NCBI GenBank assembly: GCA_030065935.1
Contig: JASJCP010000011.1
Span: 1-51,844, forward strand
Length of the DNA stretch: 51,844 nt
Source of the DNA: Xenococcaceae cyanobacterium MO_167.B27
GTDB taxonomy: Bacteria > Cyanobacteriota > Cyanobacteriia > Cyanobacteriales > Xenococcaceae
Direction: 5' to 3'
Shown here: positions 1 through 8,190 of the stretch, one piece after another
Numbering within the stretch: position 1 is the first letter of the stretch
Layout of the letters: every line of letters begins with the position of its first letter
The notes under the pieces: generated by a model
Told to the model about the DNA's origin: nothing
Database searches by the model: none
The model's input: the letters and a program-made list of their open reading frames with translations, nothing else
Program-made: the position numbers and the translations under genes

Positions 1-40
1 ATTTTTTTTCTTCTGGTGAAAGAAAATTTTTAGTAGGCAT
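1..40 (-). CDS. Possible transposase, N-terminal 13 codons only
   Basis: An ATG at 38-40 (minus strand) opens a frame that runs off the left edge. Only thirteen residues are visible, with the pattern M-P-T-K-N-F-L-S-P-E-E-K-K. This is similar to the starts of IS630-family transposases of cyanobacteria, but so short a match is weak evidence. It reads away from the truncated chitinase gene, as expected if the element inserted there. Confidence 0.35.
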   Translation of the reverse strand, partial: MPTKNFLSPEEKK

Positions 41-103
41 TTCGCGACCCGCTACGCGGTTGCCTGTGGCACCGCTGTTTTATTTTCTCTCACTCATTAT
101 AGG
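1..103 (-). mobile_element. End of an insertion sequence cutting the chitinase gene (partial)
   Basis: The GH18 reading frame stops at 104, shortly after its catalytic motif, and is followed to the left by unrelated DNA. That DNA contains a GC-rich inverted patch (about 41-75) and the start of a new minus-strand reading frame at position 40. The first residues of that frame, MPTKNFLSPEEKK, resemble the start of cyanobacterial IS630-type transposases, recalled from memory and not searched. I infer an insertion sequence running out of the window; its exact terminus and target duplication cannot be fixed because the other end is missing. Confidence 0.4.
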
Positions 104-622
104 TTAACTAAGTGCGTCTAAGCTTAGGGTGTAGTTGTGCTTGTCTTCTGGGCGGTAGGTATTACCAGCTAATCCACCACTAACAGGATATTCCCAGTCA
201 ATATCAATGCCATCAAAACCATATTTGGTCATGAATTCTACTGCTGATTTGGCGAAGGTTTCCCTAGAAGCGTCTGTAAGAGCTACATCAGAGAATTTAT
301 CTGATAGAGTCCAACCACCAATAGAAATTAGAGTTTTCAGATTGGGGTTTTGTTCCTTGAGGTTTAGTAATTGCTCAAAGTTACCTGCAAATTCTTTGGG
401 AGTATTCCAATCTCCATCAAAGCGTTTATCGGTAGCTGCATAAGAATCAAAGACACTTACTTTTCCTTGGTCATCGATTTTAGCAAAGGCATAGAAGACA
501 TGAGTTAACTTATCAGCAGGAATATCAGTTACTTGATAGTCGCGATCGTATATTGCCCATTCAGGATAATATGCTCCTACTATAGGCTGAGAATTATCAC
601 CAGTCAACAGTAACTCCTGCAT
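104..622 (-). pseudogene. GH18 chitinase domain, truncated fragment
   Basis: This 172-codon frame encodes the first half of a glycoside hydrolase family 18 barrel. It has the opening strand (PIVGAYYPEW), the SIGGW substrate-binding strand and the catalytic DGIDIDWEYP motif with the Glu acid/base. A complete GH18 domain needs roughly 150-200 further residues; here the frame ends at 104 about 25 residues after the catalytic motif. The frame overlaps the end of the upstream 929-residue protein by 26 bases in another frame. Dropping one base near 598-605 would join the two into one polypeptide (VTVDGDNSQPIVGAYYPEW), so I read this as the frameshifted, 3'-truncated end of that gene and not as a gene with its own start. 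There is no clear ribosome binding site at the ATG (622). If translated, it would probably not fold as a functional chitinase. Confidence 0.75.
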
Positions 623-3386
623 CTTGCCATTGATTTTGACTAAAGTATGCTAGACGGTCTGGATCATTTTCAATGAAAGTATCTCCTAAGAAAAATGTCC
701 CCGCAGAATCTTCAAATTTAGTAGGTACATTGGCTAAATCCTCAAATTTACCCGAAGGATCATAAGGATTAGTTGCTTGACTTCCATTGATATGACCTAC
801 AGGAATTTGCCATAAGGTTACAGGTTTATTGGTAGTTTCATGGAGTGTTTGCGTAAAGAGGAGATAGTTTTTCCATAAGTCATGGTTCCAAAACCAAGTT
901 GAATTAGCGGGGTCTTCTGGTGCATTTTGTTGTTGACCGCCATCTAAACCATATTTATCAATACTAATAAAGTCCGCACCATAATCGAGAATGCCTGCAT
1001 CCATATAGTATTGAGCGATCGCTTTTGCTTCATCAACAATTGCTTTTTTGCCTTCCTCAAACCCTAGGGTTTCGGTAAGATGAACTATGCCAGTACCAGG
1101 GATGCCAACTCCTGTAAAACCACCTGCTGGACTTGCCCACAGGTTAAATTGCCAGCCAAATTCTACATTAGCTTCATGTTTCGAGATAGTATAGTTAATT
1201 GCTTGTACTAATCCCTGTAAGTTGTTGCCAAAATCTGGGTCTTCACCTCGTTTTAAAATTCCTGCATTATATACTGCATCGGTTTGGGCGAAGATTTGAT
1301 CGGGACCTAAGCCAGAATTCTGTGCCATATAGCCCAGAAAATCTGGTTCTAAGATCATTTTTACAGTTTCATCTCCAGCAATCCTGAGAGTCTCATCCAA
1401 AGCATATTGCAAGTCCTCGAAGTATGCTTGCATATACTCCTGATTTTGAATATGCTCAAGATCGCCTACATAACTTTCTCCTGCATCGGGAATGTTATAC
1501 CAAACCAGGGTAGGAGTCATGCCAAACTTGAGACTATTAGTTAAAAAGTTTTGTAGTCGAGCGTCTTCTTTGCGCCAACTAGCACCATCAGGATTAATGG
1601 GATTATTTAGAGGACCATTATTGAGATAGATATAGCGAGAATCTATCCGTTTATTACTCAAGCCATCACCAAAGTCTCGCCAAAAGCCTAAATCCGCTGG
1701 GGTATCTTCACTAACTGAGCCAATGGAGACATAGTCAGGATTTTCTGGTAACTGACCATCAGCAGTTTTCACTCTGACCCCAAGATATCTAATATCTCCT
1801 GTAGTTGTATCTTCTAAGCGAATAGAACCCCGTCCTGCATCTGTAGTATTAATAATTAAGCGATCGCCATCAAAGCGAGCATCAATCAGATCGGGGTTAT
1901 TAGTGTCTGCTATAAAGTTAGAATTGTCACTGGCTAAATTATTAAGGGTAAATTGAGTTTGTCCCTGATCGAGTGTAATTTGCAGTGCTTCTCCTTGATT
2001 GTCTATACCATCAATAATTAAATTGTTTGGTTTGACAGGAACTGTACCACCACCACCATTAGGATTAGTTGGGTCAATTTTAGACAAAACATTTTCTTCA
2101 GCTTGAAGTTGATCTGGAGATACGCCACTAAGAATAATTGACTGCTGATTATCAGGAATACTAACAACAGCATTGCCACTATCATCAGTGCCAATACTAA
2201 AATAGTTATCTGCTGGAAAATTAAAAGGACGAAGATCGACGATATCTTGAGTAGGATCGAAATTATTAATTACGGTAGTTTTACCCCAATTCCAAGTAAA
2301 ACTGAAAATATCTTGTCGCTCATTATTTGCTTCTAGGGTGTTTCCTGCTGGCGTTGTTGGAGGTACAGGAGATGTAGGAGGATTAGTGGAGGGTGTTGGC
2401 TCACCAGTACTAGGTTGGTCGATATTTAAAACAGTATTAGCATCAGGCAATCCCTGAAAATTACTAGCTCTTAACTCAGACTTAGAAACACCCTCCAGAG
2501 TAATAGTCTGGTTGTTAACTTCCCTCAGATCGATAACTGCATTACCTTGGCTATCATCATAGATAGTGACTTGCTGAGAATCAGGCAACCAAAATTTCTT
2601 TAAATCGATAGTATCTTCTGTAGAATTGAAATTTTTAATTACACTATTTTCACCCCAATTCCAGGTAAAACCAAATACATCTTGTACACCATCAGTTCCT
2701 ACTAAAGATTCTCCTGAATTGGGAATAACTGGGTCTGGAGCAACTGGATCGACTGGTTCTGTAGGATTTACGGGAGGCTCAATAGGTGGATTAACAACGG
2801 CTCCTCCTGTAATCTCAACAGGAACATCATATCCTGCATATTCATCTACATAACGCAAAATGGAAGTGCCGTATTCATCATAGGAGACACTTCCATTAAG
2901 TAATAAATTAGCTAAACCATAAGGACCCCTGAGATGCGCTCCTGCTAAGATACCAAAAGGAGTAATGGTAACTGATTTCTCTGTTCCTCCATCATTAAAA
3001 GTAATTGTATTACCAATAAAATCATCAACGGTTTTACCAGCATTACCTAAAGTTGTTTCAATGATATTCCAATTAAATTCAAAGGCATCGCGAATTGCTG
3101 CTTCTTGAATTTCAGGAGAATTGCGGAAGTCTTCAATACTATTTACCCCAAAAGCTTGCGCCTTTGCTGTCCATGTACCCTGCCATAAATTGGTAGCTGC
3201 ACCATTACCATAAAAAGTATCTGCTTGGTAATAGCCCAGATCGATTAATAAAGCTTCTCCAAATTGATATTTACCAGTAAAACCTAGAGTATTTTGAACT
3301 CTATATTGTTCGGGGTCTCCTGAAGGTTTACCAGATTCAAATGCACCTAATGCTTCTAATCCTGCTTCAAAGCTTCCTCTACTCAT
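597..3386 (-). CDS. Large secreted-type multidomain glycan-active protein, upstream part of a broken chitinase gene
   Basis: The start is taken at 3386 (MSRGSFEAG), preceded by GAGGAG eight bases upstream; an in-frame ATG at 3437 lacks such a site. Domains in order: residues 1-185, a lysozyme/transglycosylase-like segment with an ESG and a GKYQFGEALL motif; a Pro-rich linker; two copies of a repeat of about 85 residues sharing FTWNWG...VI.NF...D.IDL (near residues 225-310 and 355-435), separated by a Thr/Pro-rich linker; a beta-rich segment; then a barrel-like domain (about 560-929) with MILEPDFLGYM and DFISIDKYGLDG, reminiscent of GH6-type enzymes but not assigned. The frame ends at 597, exactly where a GH18 domain begins in another frame, so the natural gene was probably about 1,300 residues or more. 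No classical N-terminal signal peptide is seen. Probable extracellular polysaccharide or peptidoglycan degradation; the precise substrate is unknown. Confidence 0.75.
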   Translation of the reverse strand: MSRGSFEAGLEALGAFESGKPSGDPEQYRVQNTLGFTGKYQFGEALLIDLGYYQADTFYGNGAATNLWQGTWTAKAQAFGVNSIEDFRNSPEIQEAAIRDAFEFNWNIIETTLGNAGKTVDDFIGNTITFNDGGTEKSVTITPFGILAGAHLRGPYGLANLLLNGSVSYDEYGTSILRYVDEYAGYDVPVEITGGAVVNPPIEPPVNPTEPVDPVAPDPVIPNSGESLVGTDGVQDVFGFTWNWGENSVIKNFNSTEDTIDLKKFWLPDSQQVTIYDDSQGNAVIDLREVNNQTITLEGVSKSELRASNFQGLPDANTVLNIDQPSTGEPTPSTNPPTSPVPPTTPAGNTLEANNERQDIFSFTWNWGKTTVINNFDPTQDIVDLRPFNFPADNYFSIGTDDSGNAVVSIPDNQQSIILSGVSPDQLQAEENVLSKIDPTNPNGGGGTVPVKPNNLIIDGIDNQGEALQITLDQGQTQFTLNNLASDNSNFIADTNNPDLIDARFDGDRLIINTTDAGRGSIRLEDTTTGDIRYLGVRVKTADGQLPENPDYVSIGSVSEDTPADLGFWRDFGDGLSNKRIDSRYIYLNNGPLNNPINPDGASWRKEDARLQNFLTNSLKFGMTPTLVWYNIPDAGESYVGDLEHIQNQEYMQAYFEDLQYALDETLRIAGDETVKMILEPDFLGYMAQNSGLGPDQIFAQTDAVYNAGILKRGEDPDFGNNLQGLVQAINYTISKHEANVEFGWQFNLWASPAGGFTGVGIPGTGIVHLTETLGFEEGKKAIVDEAKAIAQYYMDAGILDYGADFISIDKYGLDGGQQQNAPEDPANSTWFWNHDLWKNYLLFTQTLHETTNKPVTLWQIPVGHINGSQATNPYDPSGKFEDLANVPTKFEDSAGTFFLGDTFIENDPDRLAYFSQNQWQDAGVTVDW

Positions 3387-3502
3387 TGTAAACTCCTCAT
3401 AATTTTTTGATTTTTTAAAATAGTTAAATATATCCAACAGATATCTAATAGTAAATCCGATTCATAAAATATAAATAGTTATCGAATAAATTTCTCTATT
3501 AA

Positions 3503-3703
3503 TTATCTAGACAGAATTTTTATAGTATCCTCTGTGGAGTCAAAACTTATATTTGTACTATTCGTATTCCCGTTTTTGACCCAATCAATAATCTCTGGTC
3601 TTAAAGTCTCTTTTATTCTATATTGTTCAGATTCGCCTAAGGAAAAGTCTAATTTAAATATTTCTGAAGAGTTGATTTGAGTTTGTAAACTTTCTAAGTT
3701 CAT
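3503..3703 (-). CDS. Small protein, possible mosaic relic of the neighbouring glycan-active gene
   Basis: This is a 66-residue frame when started at the ATG at 3703 (MNLESLQTQ), which has GGGGAT just upstream; an ATG at 3736 gives 77 residues. Two short stretches echo the adjacent large protein: SEQYRIKETL resembles its PEQYRVQNTL near the N-terminus, and FDSTEDTIKIL resembles its repeat motif FNSTEDTIDL. In the large protein these lie some 240 residues apart; here they are about 30 apart. It could be a collapsed duplicate or a small gene sharing the same secretion or anchoring motif. Function unknown. Confidence 0.45.
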   Translation of the reverse strand: MNLESLQTQINSSEIFKLDFSLGESEQYRIKETLRPEIIDWVKNGNTNSTNISFDSTEDTIKILSR

Positions 3704-3849
3704 GGATATCCCCAATAAATATAGTAGTTTGCTCACAAGTTTAAGGCTATGTTTACAATTACTTCATATAAAATTAAACTTTTTGTATCAAAGTAATCTT
3801 GATTAAACACCCAGGTAAAGCAATGAGTTTCCCAACTTAATTAATCATA

Positions 3850-3887
3850 AAAAAGTCAAAAAATGGCTAGTAAAAATTACTAGCCAT
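3850..3887 (-). terminator. Rho-independent terminator, probably the original one of ftsW
   Basis: A perfect 10-bp stem (ATGGCTAGTA / TACTAGCCAT, 3863-3887, 5-base loop) is followed on the minus strand by a T-rich run (3862 downwards). No complete minus-strand gene lies directly upstream except ftsW, whose stop is 1.47 kb away beyond an inserted TnpB element. The natural reading is that this terminator belonged to ftsW before the insertion. Confidence 0.6.
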
Positions 3888-3900
3888 AAAATCAAGTTAC

Positions 3901-5355
3901 AAAGATAAGGTCTGGGGCTTCTCACCCATTAAGGGACTAAAATCAAAAGTAGGTCTTGCGCTCTGCGTCGCAGCCTCACTATAGGATACCGCTTTTAAAG
4001 AGCCGAACGGGAATTCCCACCTCATTTATGGGGTGGGATGAAAGTGAGGGCAACTGGTGAAGTTACTCTACATTTTACATTTGAATGACAAGTATGTTAT
4101 TATTTTACTGCCAACTCAATTTGACAGTAAAAATTGTATAGAGCTATCAAAGTCAGAATTTATCCAACATCAAAGCAATCCCAAAAACTTAGCCAAGTAA
4201 TGGGTTGTGCCAGATGGTGGTGGAATTATGCTTTGAATCTTTCAAATGAGACTTACCAGCAAACAGGTAAGGGACTGAATCAAACGGCTTTGAATAAAAT
4301 ACTCCCTAAACTGAAAAAAGAAGAAGAAACAGAATGGTTAGGAGAATGTTATTCCCAGGTTTTGCAGTCAACAACCTTAAACCTAACCAAGGCGTTCAAA
4401 AACTTTTTTGAAAAACGATCAAAGTACCCAAGATTCAAATCTTATTATGGTAAGCAATCAGCACAATATCCTCAAAACTGTCAAATAGTTAAAGGTGGTT
4501 TGAAAGTCCCACAATTGGGAATTATCAAAGCCAGTATTCATCGTTTATTTGATGGAAAACTAAAAACTGTAACTATTAGTAAAACACCAACTCTTAAATA
4601 TTATGCTTCTTTATTGTTTGATACAGAGCAAGAAGCTCCTGAAATGGTTATTACAGGTAAAGTTATTGGGATCGACTTAGGAATTCATAATTTTGCTATC
4701 ACTAATGATAACGAAAAAACAAGCAAATATCCAAATCCTAGACACATCAAAAAACATGAACGTAACTTGGCAAGAAAACAAGCCAAATTAGCCCGTAAGA
4801 AAAAAGGGAGTAAATCCAGAGAAAGAGCAAGGAAGCTAGTGGCAAGAGTACACGAACGTATTAGCAATGCCCGTCAAGATTTCCTACATAAGTTGTCAAG
4901 AAAAATAGTCAACGACAATCAAGTAGTAGTCATTGAAAATTTGAACGTCAAGGGTATGGTTCGTAACCGTAAACTAGCCAAAGCAATTTCTGATGCAGGG
5001 TGGGGAATGTTTACCAATTTCTTAGATTACAAGCTCAAAGAAAAAGGTGGTTTGTTGTTAGAAATTGATAGATTTTTTCCTAGCTCCAAAACCTGTTCGT
5101 CTTGTCTCTATCAAATGAGTGAAATGCTATTAGAAGTTAGAGAATGGACTTGCCCGAGTTGTGCCACACATCATGACAGAGACGAAAACGCAGCAAAAAA
5201 TATTAGATTTGAGGGCATCAGAATGTTATCGGTCTTAGGAACTAGGACTGCTGCTGATGGAGGGGATGTAAGACCAAAAGGGGGACGAAAGTCTGTCTTG
5301 AGGCAATCCCCCGTGAAGTCAGAAGCTCTATTCCTTCAGGGATAGAGTAGTTCAC
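3901..5355 (+). mobile_element. IS200/IS605-type element carrying only tnpB
   Basis: The element consists of an upstream hairpin-rich segment, a tnpB gene and a right end closing with a hairpin (CTATTCCTTCAGGGATAG) and the sequence AGTAGTTCAC, typical of cyanobacterial TnpB elements. No tnpA is present, so transposition would need a transposase in trans. The left flank at 3897-3900 is TTAC, the target used by IS608-like members. A second GTTAC near 4061-4065 makes the left boundary uncertain; the segment 3901-4060, with a GGGGTGGG hairpin, may be a remnant of another element. The right end lies one base before the ftsW stop codon. Confidence 0.65.
4134..5345 (+). CDS. tnpB: TnpB, RNA-guided nuclease of IS200/IS605
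   Basis: The protein has 403 residues and starts at TTG (4134); the typical TnpB opening YRAIKVRIYPT follows immediately. All RuvC elements are present: GIDLGI with Asp181, VVVIENLNVKGM with Glu268, and HDRDENAAKNI around 347-357, plus a four-Cys zinc ribbon (CSSC ... CPSC). Length and motifs match active family members, so the nuclease is likely intact. TnpB proteins cut DNA next to a short target-adjacent motif using a guide RNA made from the element's right end; this promotes retention of the element after excision. It is a lone tnpB with its 3' end overlapping the presumed guide-RNA gene. Preceding sequence shows no strong ribosome binding site. Confidence 0.9.
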   Translation: MYRAIKVRIYPTSKQSQKLSQVMGCARWWWNYALNLSNETYQQTGKGLNQTALNKILPKLKKEEETEWLGECYSQVLQSTTLNLTKAFKNFFEKRSKYPRFKSYYGKQSAQYPQNCQIVKGGLKVPQLGIIKASIHRLFDGKLKTVTISKTPTLKYYASLLFDTEQEAPEMVITGKVIGIDLGIHNFAITNDNEKTSKYPNPRHIKKHERNLARKQAKLARKKKGSKSRERARKLVARVHERISNARQDFLHKLSRKIVNDNQVVVIENLNVKGMVRNRKLAKAISDAGWGMFTNFLDYKLKEKGGLLLEIDRFFPSSKTCSSCLYQMSEMLLEVREWTCPSCATHHDRDENAAKNIRFEGIRMLSVLGTRTAADGGDVRPKGGRKSVLRQSPVKSEALFLQG

Positions 5356-5372
5356 ACTATGTATGAACATTC
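5215..5372 (+). ncRNA. Presumed TnpB guide RNA (omega/reRNA) with guide into ftsW 3' end
   Basis: By analogy with characterised IS200/IS605 elements, the right end of tnpB and the following hairpin (about 5320-5345, ending GTAGTTCAC at 5355) should form the guide-RNA scaffold. The roughly 16 bases after 5355 should then act as guide. Here that guide would be the last codons and stop of ftsW read antisense. Boundaries are inferred, not seen. Confidence 0.35.
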
Positions 5373-6598
5373 ATCTTAACTACAGGAGCTTGACTAGTTT
5401 CTCTAGCAACCCTTACTAATAAACCTGCTAACAAGAAGCTAGCAATAACAGAATTAATCCCATAGCTAAAAAATGGAAAAGGTAAACCTGTGGTGGGTAA
5501 AGAGCCAGTGGCTACTCCAATATTAATTAAAGATTGTCCCACCAAAAAAACCATTGCACCAACTGCCACCAATCTTGGGATACGATTAACCGACTTCAAT
5601 GCCACCCTCAGAGCTATAGTCCCATAAATCATAATTAACAAAAGTAGCAACATACAGCCAATAAAGCCAAATTCTTCCGCATAGACTGCAAAAATAAAAT
5701 CTGTAGTACGAATCGGTAAATAAGAAAGCTTTTGCTGAGAGAGTCCTAATCCTGAACCAGACCAACCCCCAGATGCGATCGCCAATAAACTCTGAATTAA
5801 TTGATATCCTTTTGCTTGATATTCTTGCCAAGGGTCAAGAAAAAAAGTAATACGGTCTCGCTGATATTCATTCTGGGATATGCTCAATATTGCCAACCCC
5901 AAGCCACCAAAACTAACTGATAACAACTGACTCCAAGGTAACTCCGCAGCTACCGCGATCAGCCATAAACTCATACCACACAAAGCAGTAGTGCTAAGGT
6001 CTGGTTGAATTAAAATCCCCACGAGTACCAAGCCAAAGATTCCTAGCCAAATACCTCGGACTTTCCAAGTCAACTTCTTCCATTTTGCAAAAATGTAAGC
6101 TGACTGCATTACCAGAAAAGGTTTAATTAATTCTGATGGTTGCAAAGAAAAAGGACCCAAAGCAATCCAGCGTTTTGCACCATAAACCTCAGTCCCAATC
6201 CCAGGAATAGCAATCAAGAAAATTAACCCTAACAACAATAAAATTATCCAAGGGCAAAATTTGAAAGTTTGGCGTAAAGGCTGAGAAACAGCGATGCTAA
6301 ATCCAATAAAACCAATTAAGACCCCCAATAATTGACGTATTAGGGTGTAATATCCATTATTATGCTCAATCACTCCTTCAGGATAAGAAGCGGATAATAA
6401 AGTTACTAGACCGATAAATAACCAAACCCCAGTCAGCCAATATAATAATCTTGCTTCCCACGACCATTTACTAGATTGAATATCTAAGATAGGTTGTAAA
6501 AGTCTCCAGTATTGCCACACTTTATCATTGATCATTTTTCTGAGCCAGTTGGGTATAATTTGAGTCCGCCTGTGGGTCGGAAACCTGCATCTTGTCAT
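5357..6598 (-). CDS. ftsW: FtsW/RodA-family lipid II polymerase (SEDS protein)
   Basis: The protein has 413 residues with about ten hydrophobic membrane segments. SEDS family hallmarks are visible: GAKRWIALGPFSLQPSELIKP, the WQEYQAKGYQLIQSLLAIASGG loop, SYLPIRTTDFIFAVYAEEFGF and the closing TTGLPFPFFSYGINS. It polymerises glycan strands at the division septum with a partner class B penicillin-binding protein. The first 21 residues (rich in Arg and Pro, outside the family's usual start) may be untranslated: Met22 at 6535 (MINDKVWQYW) is an alternative start, and neither has a clear ribosome binding site. TnpB elements flank the gene on both sides; one is inserted immediately after the stop codon and the other ends shortly upstream, so native promoter and terminator may both have been displaced. 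The coding part itself looks intact. Confidence 0.88.
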   Translation of the reverse strand: MTRCRFPTHRRTQIIPNWLRKMINDKVWQYWRLLQPILDIQSSKWSWEARLLYWLTGVWLFIGLVTLLSASYPEGVIEHNNGYYTLIRQLLGVLIGFIGFSIAVSQPLRQTFKFCPWIILLLLGLIFLIAIPGIGTEVYGAKRWIALGPFSLQPSELIKPFLVMQSAYIFAKWKKLTWKVRGIWLGIFGLVLVGILIQPDLSTTALCGMSLWLIAVAAELPWSQLLSVSFGGLGLAILSISQNEYQRDRITFFLDPWQEYQAKGYQLIQSLLAIASGGWSGSGLGLSQQKLSYLPIRTTDFIFAVYAEEFGFIGCMLLLLLIMIYGTIALRVALKSVNRIPRLVAVGAMVFLVGQSLINIGVATGSLPTTGLPFPFFSYGINSVIASFLLAGLLVRVARETSQAPVVKMNVHT

Positions 6599-6709
6599 GA
6601 GCCAAGAGCAAATGGTTTCGCGCTTATCTTAAATGTCAAAAGAAGACTCCCAGGAAAAACGAGGGCGATTTAAGTTTAGCACAGCTAAACGCGCCCAATA
6701 TTTTGGTGG

Positions 6710-7483
6710 TGAGATGAATTTTGACCAGCAAAAAACTGCGTACACGAAGTGCGTCGAAGACTAGCTTCCTTGTTTCGATGCTCATAGTGTTAGCCTAAAA
6801 CTATGTTTGTATTAGAGTATAAAATCAAGGCAAAACAACATCAATATCGGGCAATTGACTCAGCTATCCGCACAGGTAAATTTGTCCGAAATAAAGCTTT
6901 GCGTTATTGGCTAGATAATAAAGGAGTCAATAAATACGACCTCAACAAGTATTGTCGAGTCATAGCCAAAGAATATAGTTTTGCGAATGAATTAAACTCT
7001 ACTGCTAGACAGGTCAAAAATCTAGTTCGTAACAGCAAATTGTCTAAATCAATTAATGACGCTGGATGGACTCAATTCCGAAGATGGATAGAATATATGG
7101 CATGGAAGATGGGTAAGATAACTATTGCTGTTCCACCACAATATACATCTCAAGAATGCCCATCATGCGGTAAACGAGTTAAAAAATCTCTTTCTACTCG
7201 CACTCATATTTGTAGTTGTGGATATACAGAAGATAGAGATATTGCAGCCAGTATCCGAATTTTGCAAAAAGGACTATGTACGGCGGGTCACGTCGGAACT
7301 TACGCCAGTACTGCGGACGGGGTTCCCTCCGCAGGTAACTGGCGGTACGCTACAGGAGATTTGCCCTCTTGGTCAGTTGGCGCAAGCCTATTGGCTAACG
7401 GCGAGTCGATGAATGTAGAATCCCCCACTAAAATAATTGATGAAGCGATAGGGAAGTTAATTATTTAGTGGTGGGAGTGTCAA
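6710..7483 (+). mobile_element. Defective TnpB-type IS200/IS605 element
   Basis: This is a short element holding an internally deleted tnpB. The right end retains the characteristic long hairpin (CCCCCACTAAA at about 7422 paired with TTTAGTGGTGGGAG at about 7464) and closes with GTGTCAA near 7483. The left boundary is not clear; 6710-6800 contains a GGTGGTGAGATG stretch and a short GC-rich inverted patch. It differs from the tnpB element at 3.9-5.4 kb and is not a copy of it. Confidence 0.55.
6803..7468 (+). pseudogene. TnpB with internal in-frame deletion
   Basis: The frame keeps about 70 N-terminal residues of a TnpB (to ELNSTARQ) joined directly, near base 7012, to the region after the second RuvC motif (VKNLVRNSKLSKSINDAGW). 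It continues through a zinc ribbon (CPSC ... CSCG) and the third RuvC motif (EDRDIAASI) to the common C-terminal signature GDLPSWSVG...LLANGES. Some 190 residues, including the first two catalytic RuvC motifs, are absent, so it cannot be a nuclease. A palindromic segment of about 44 bp (7302-7345) is also inserted in frame near the end. The reading frame has remained open despite both events. Confidence 0.8.
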
Positions 7484-7489
7484 ATTATA

Positions 7490-7650
7490 GTCGGCTTATA
7501 CTGAGGGATAAATTATGAGGCATCAGCAGTGAGAAGGCAGGAGTGAGGACTGAGGGATAAATTATGAGGGATAAGGAGTCAGGAGTTAGGAGTCAGGGAA
7601 TGGGGATTAATTGTTATTACTTATTACTTTATTCCTATTCCTATCAAAAT
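7490..7650. repeat. Short degenerate direct repeats
   Basis: The 20-base unit ACTGAGGGATAAATTATGAG occurs twice (7500-7519 and 7549-7568). It is surrounded by GGAGTCAGGAGTTAGGAGTCAGG-like and TTATTACTTATTACTTTATTCC-like runs. These simple direct repeats recur in other intergenic regions of this window. No gene is visible here. Confidence 0.5.
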
Positions 7651-7651
7651 A

Positions 7652-7676
7652 ACAAAAAGAGGTCGTAAAAGACCCC
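7652..7676 (-). terminator. Possible terminator of the apcABC transcript
   Basis: On the minus strand GGTC-TTTTAC-GACC (7661-7674) is followed by TCTTTTTG, 30 bases after the apcC stop. The stem is short (4-5 bp), so the call rests mainly on position and the T-run. Confidence 0.45.
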
Positions 7677-7707
7677 CATAACTAAATTTATTTTGTTATT
7701 GTCGATT

Positions 7708-7911
7708 TTATAGTAAGCCAGTATTAGTACCTTGTTTTCCAGTAGCTAATTCAACTTTGACGATTTTCCCGCCCATTTTCATAATTCTTTGTTGCTCGCG
7801 AAACCAGTTATCATAAGGAACAAGTTTAGTAAAGTAAGTGTTTTGCAGTTCCCTTTGAGTACGAATTCTCGTTTGACTGGGAACACAAGCAGTAATTTTA
7901 AACATACGCAT
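7708..7911 (-). CDS. apcC: Allophycocyanin-associated small core linker LC (7.8 kDa)
   Basis: The protein has 67 residues, the exact family length. The sequence MRMFKITACVPSQTRIRTQRELQNTY and the following WFREQQRI...GGKIVKVELATG are diagnostic for ApcC (CpcD-like domain). It binds within terminal allophycocyanin trimers of the phycobilisome core and tunes their absorption and stability. It is the last gene of apcABC, 279 bases downstream of apcB. Distance and the lack of another promoter suggest co-transcription, with a possible terminator shortly after the stop. Confidence 0.97.
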   Translation of the reverse strand: MRMFKITACVPSQTRIRTQRELQNTYFTKLVPYDNWFREQQRIMKMGGKIVKVELATGKQGTNTGLL

Positions 7912-8190
7912 AGGTTTAATTTCTCCCGAATCTAATTAAAGGTTTTTCAGTAGTTTAATCTCAGCTTGATTATTAGGCTGTTAATTCTAAGTAGGCTCAT
8001 CTCATTGCAGCGTTGGATGACCTATATATGCAAAAGCTTGGGAGTCAGGAGTCAATACTAGATCGTCAAAACTTATCTTTGATTTCGCGCTCGAAAGACT
8101 AAGCCCATAAGAACTAGCACTCACTCTAGACTTCCCAAACCTCTTGTGGATGCTATCTTTTGCTAATAGCAAAATTCTCTTATCGAGTAA

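Noticed and set aside
7125-7412. Plus-strand ORF of 95 codons
   Set aside because: Shadow frame within the deleted tnpB gene.
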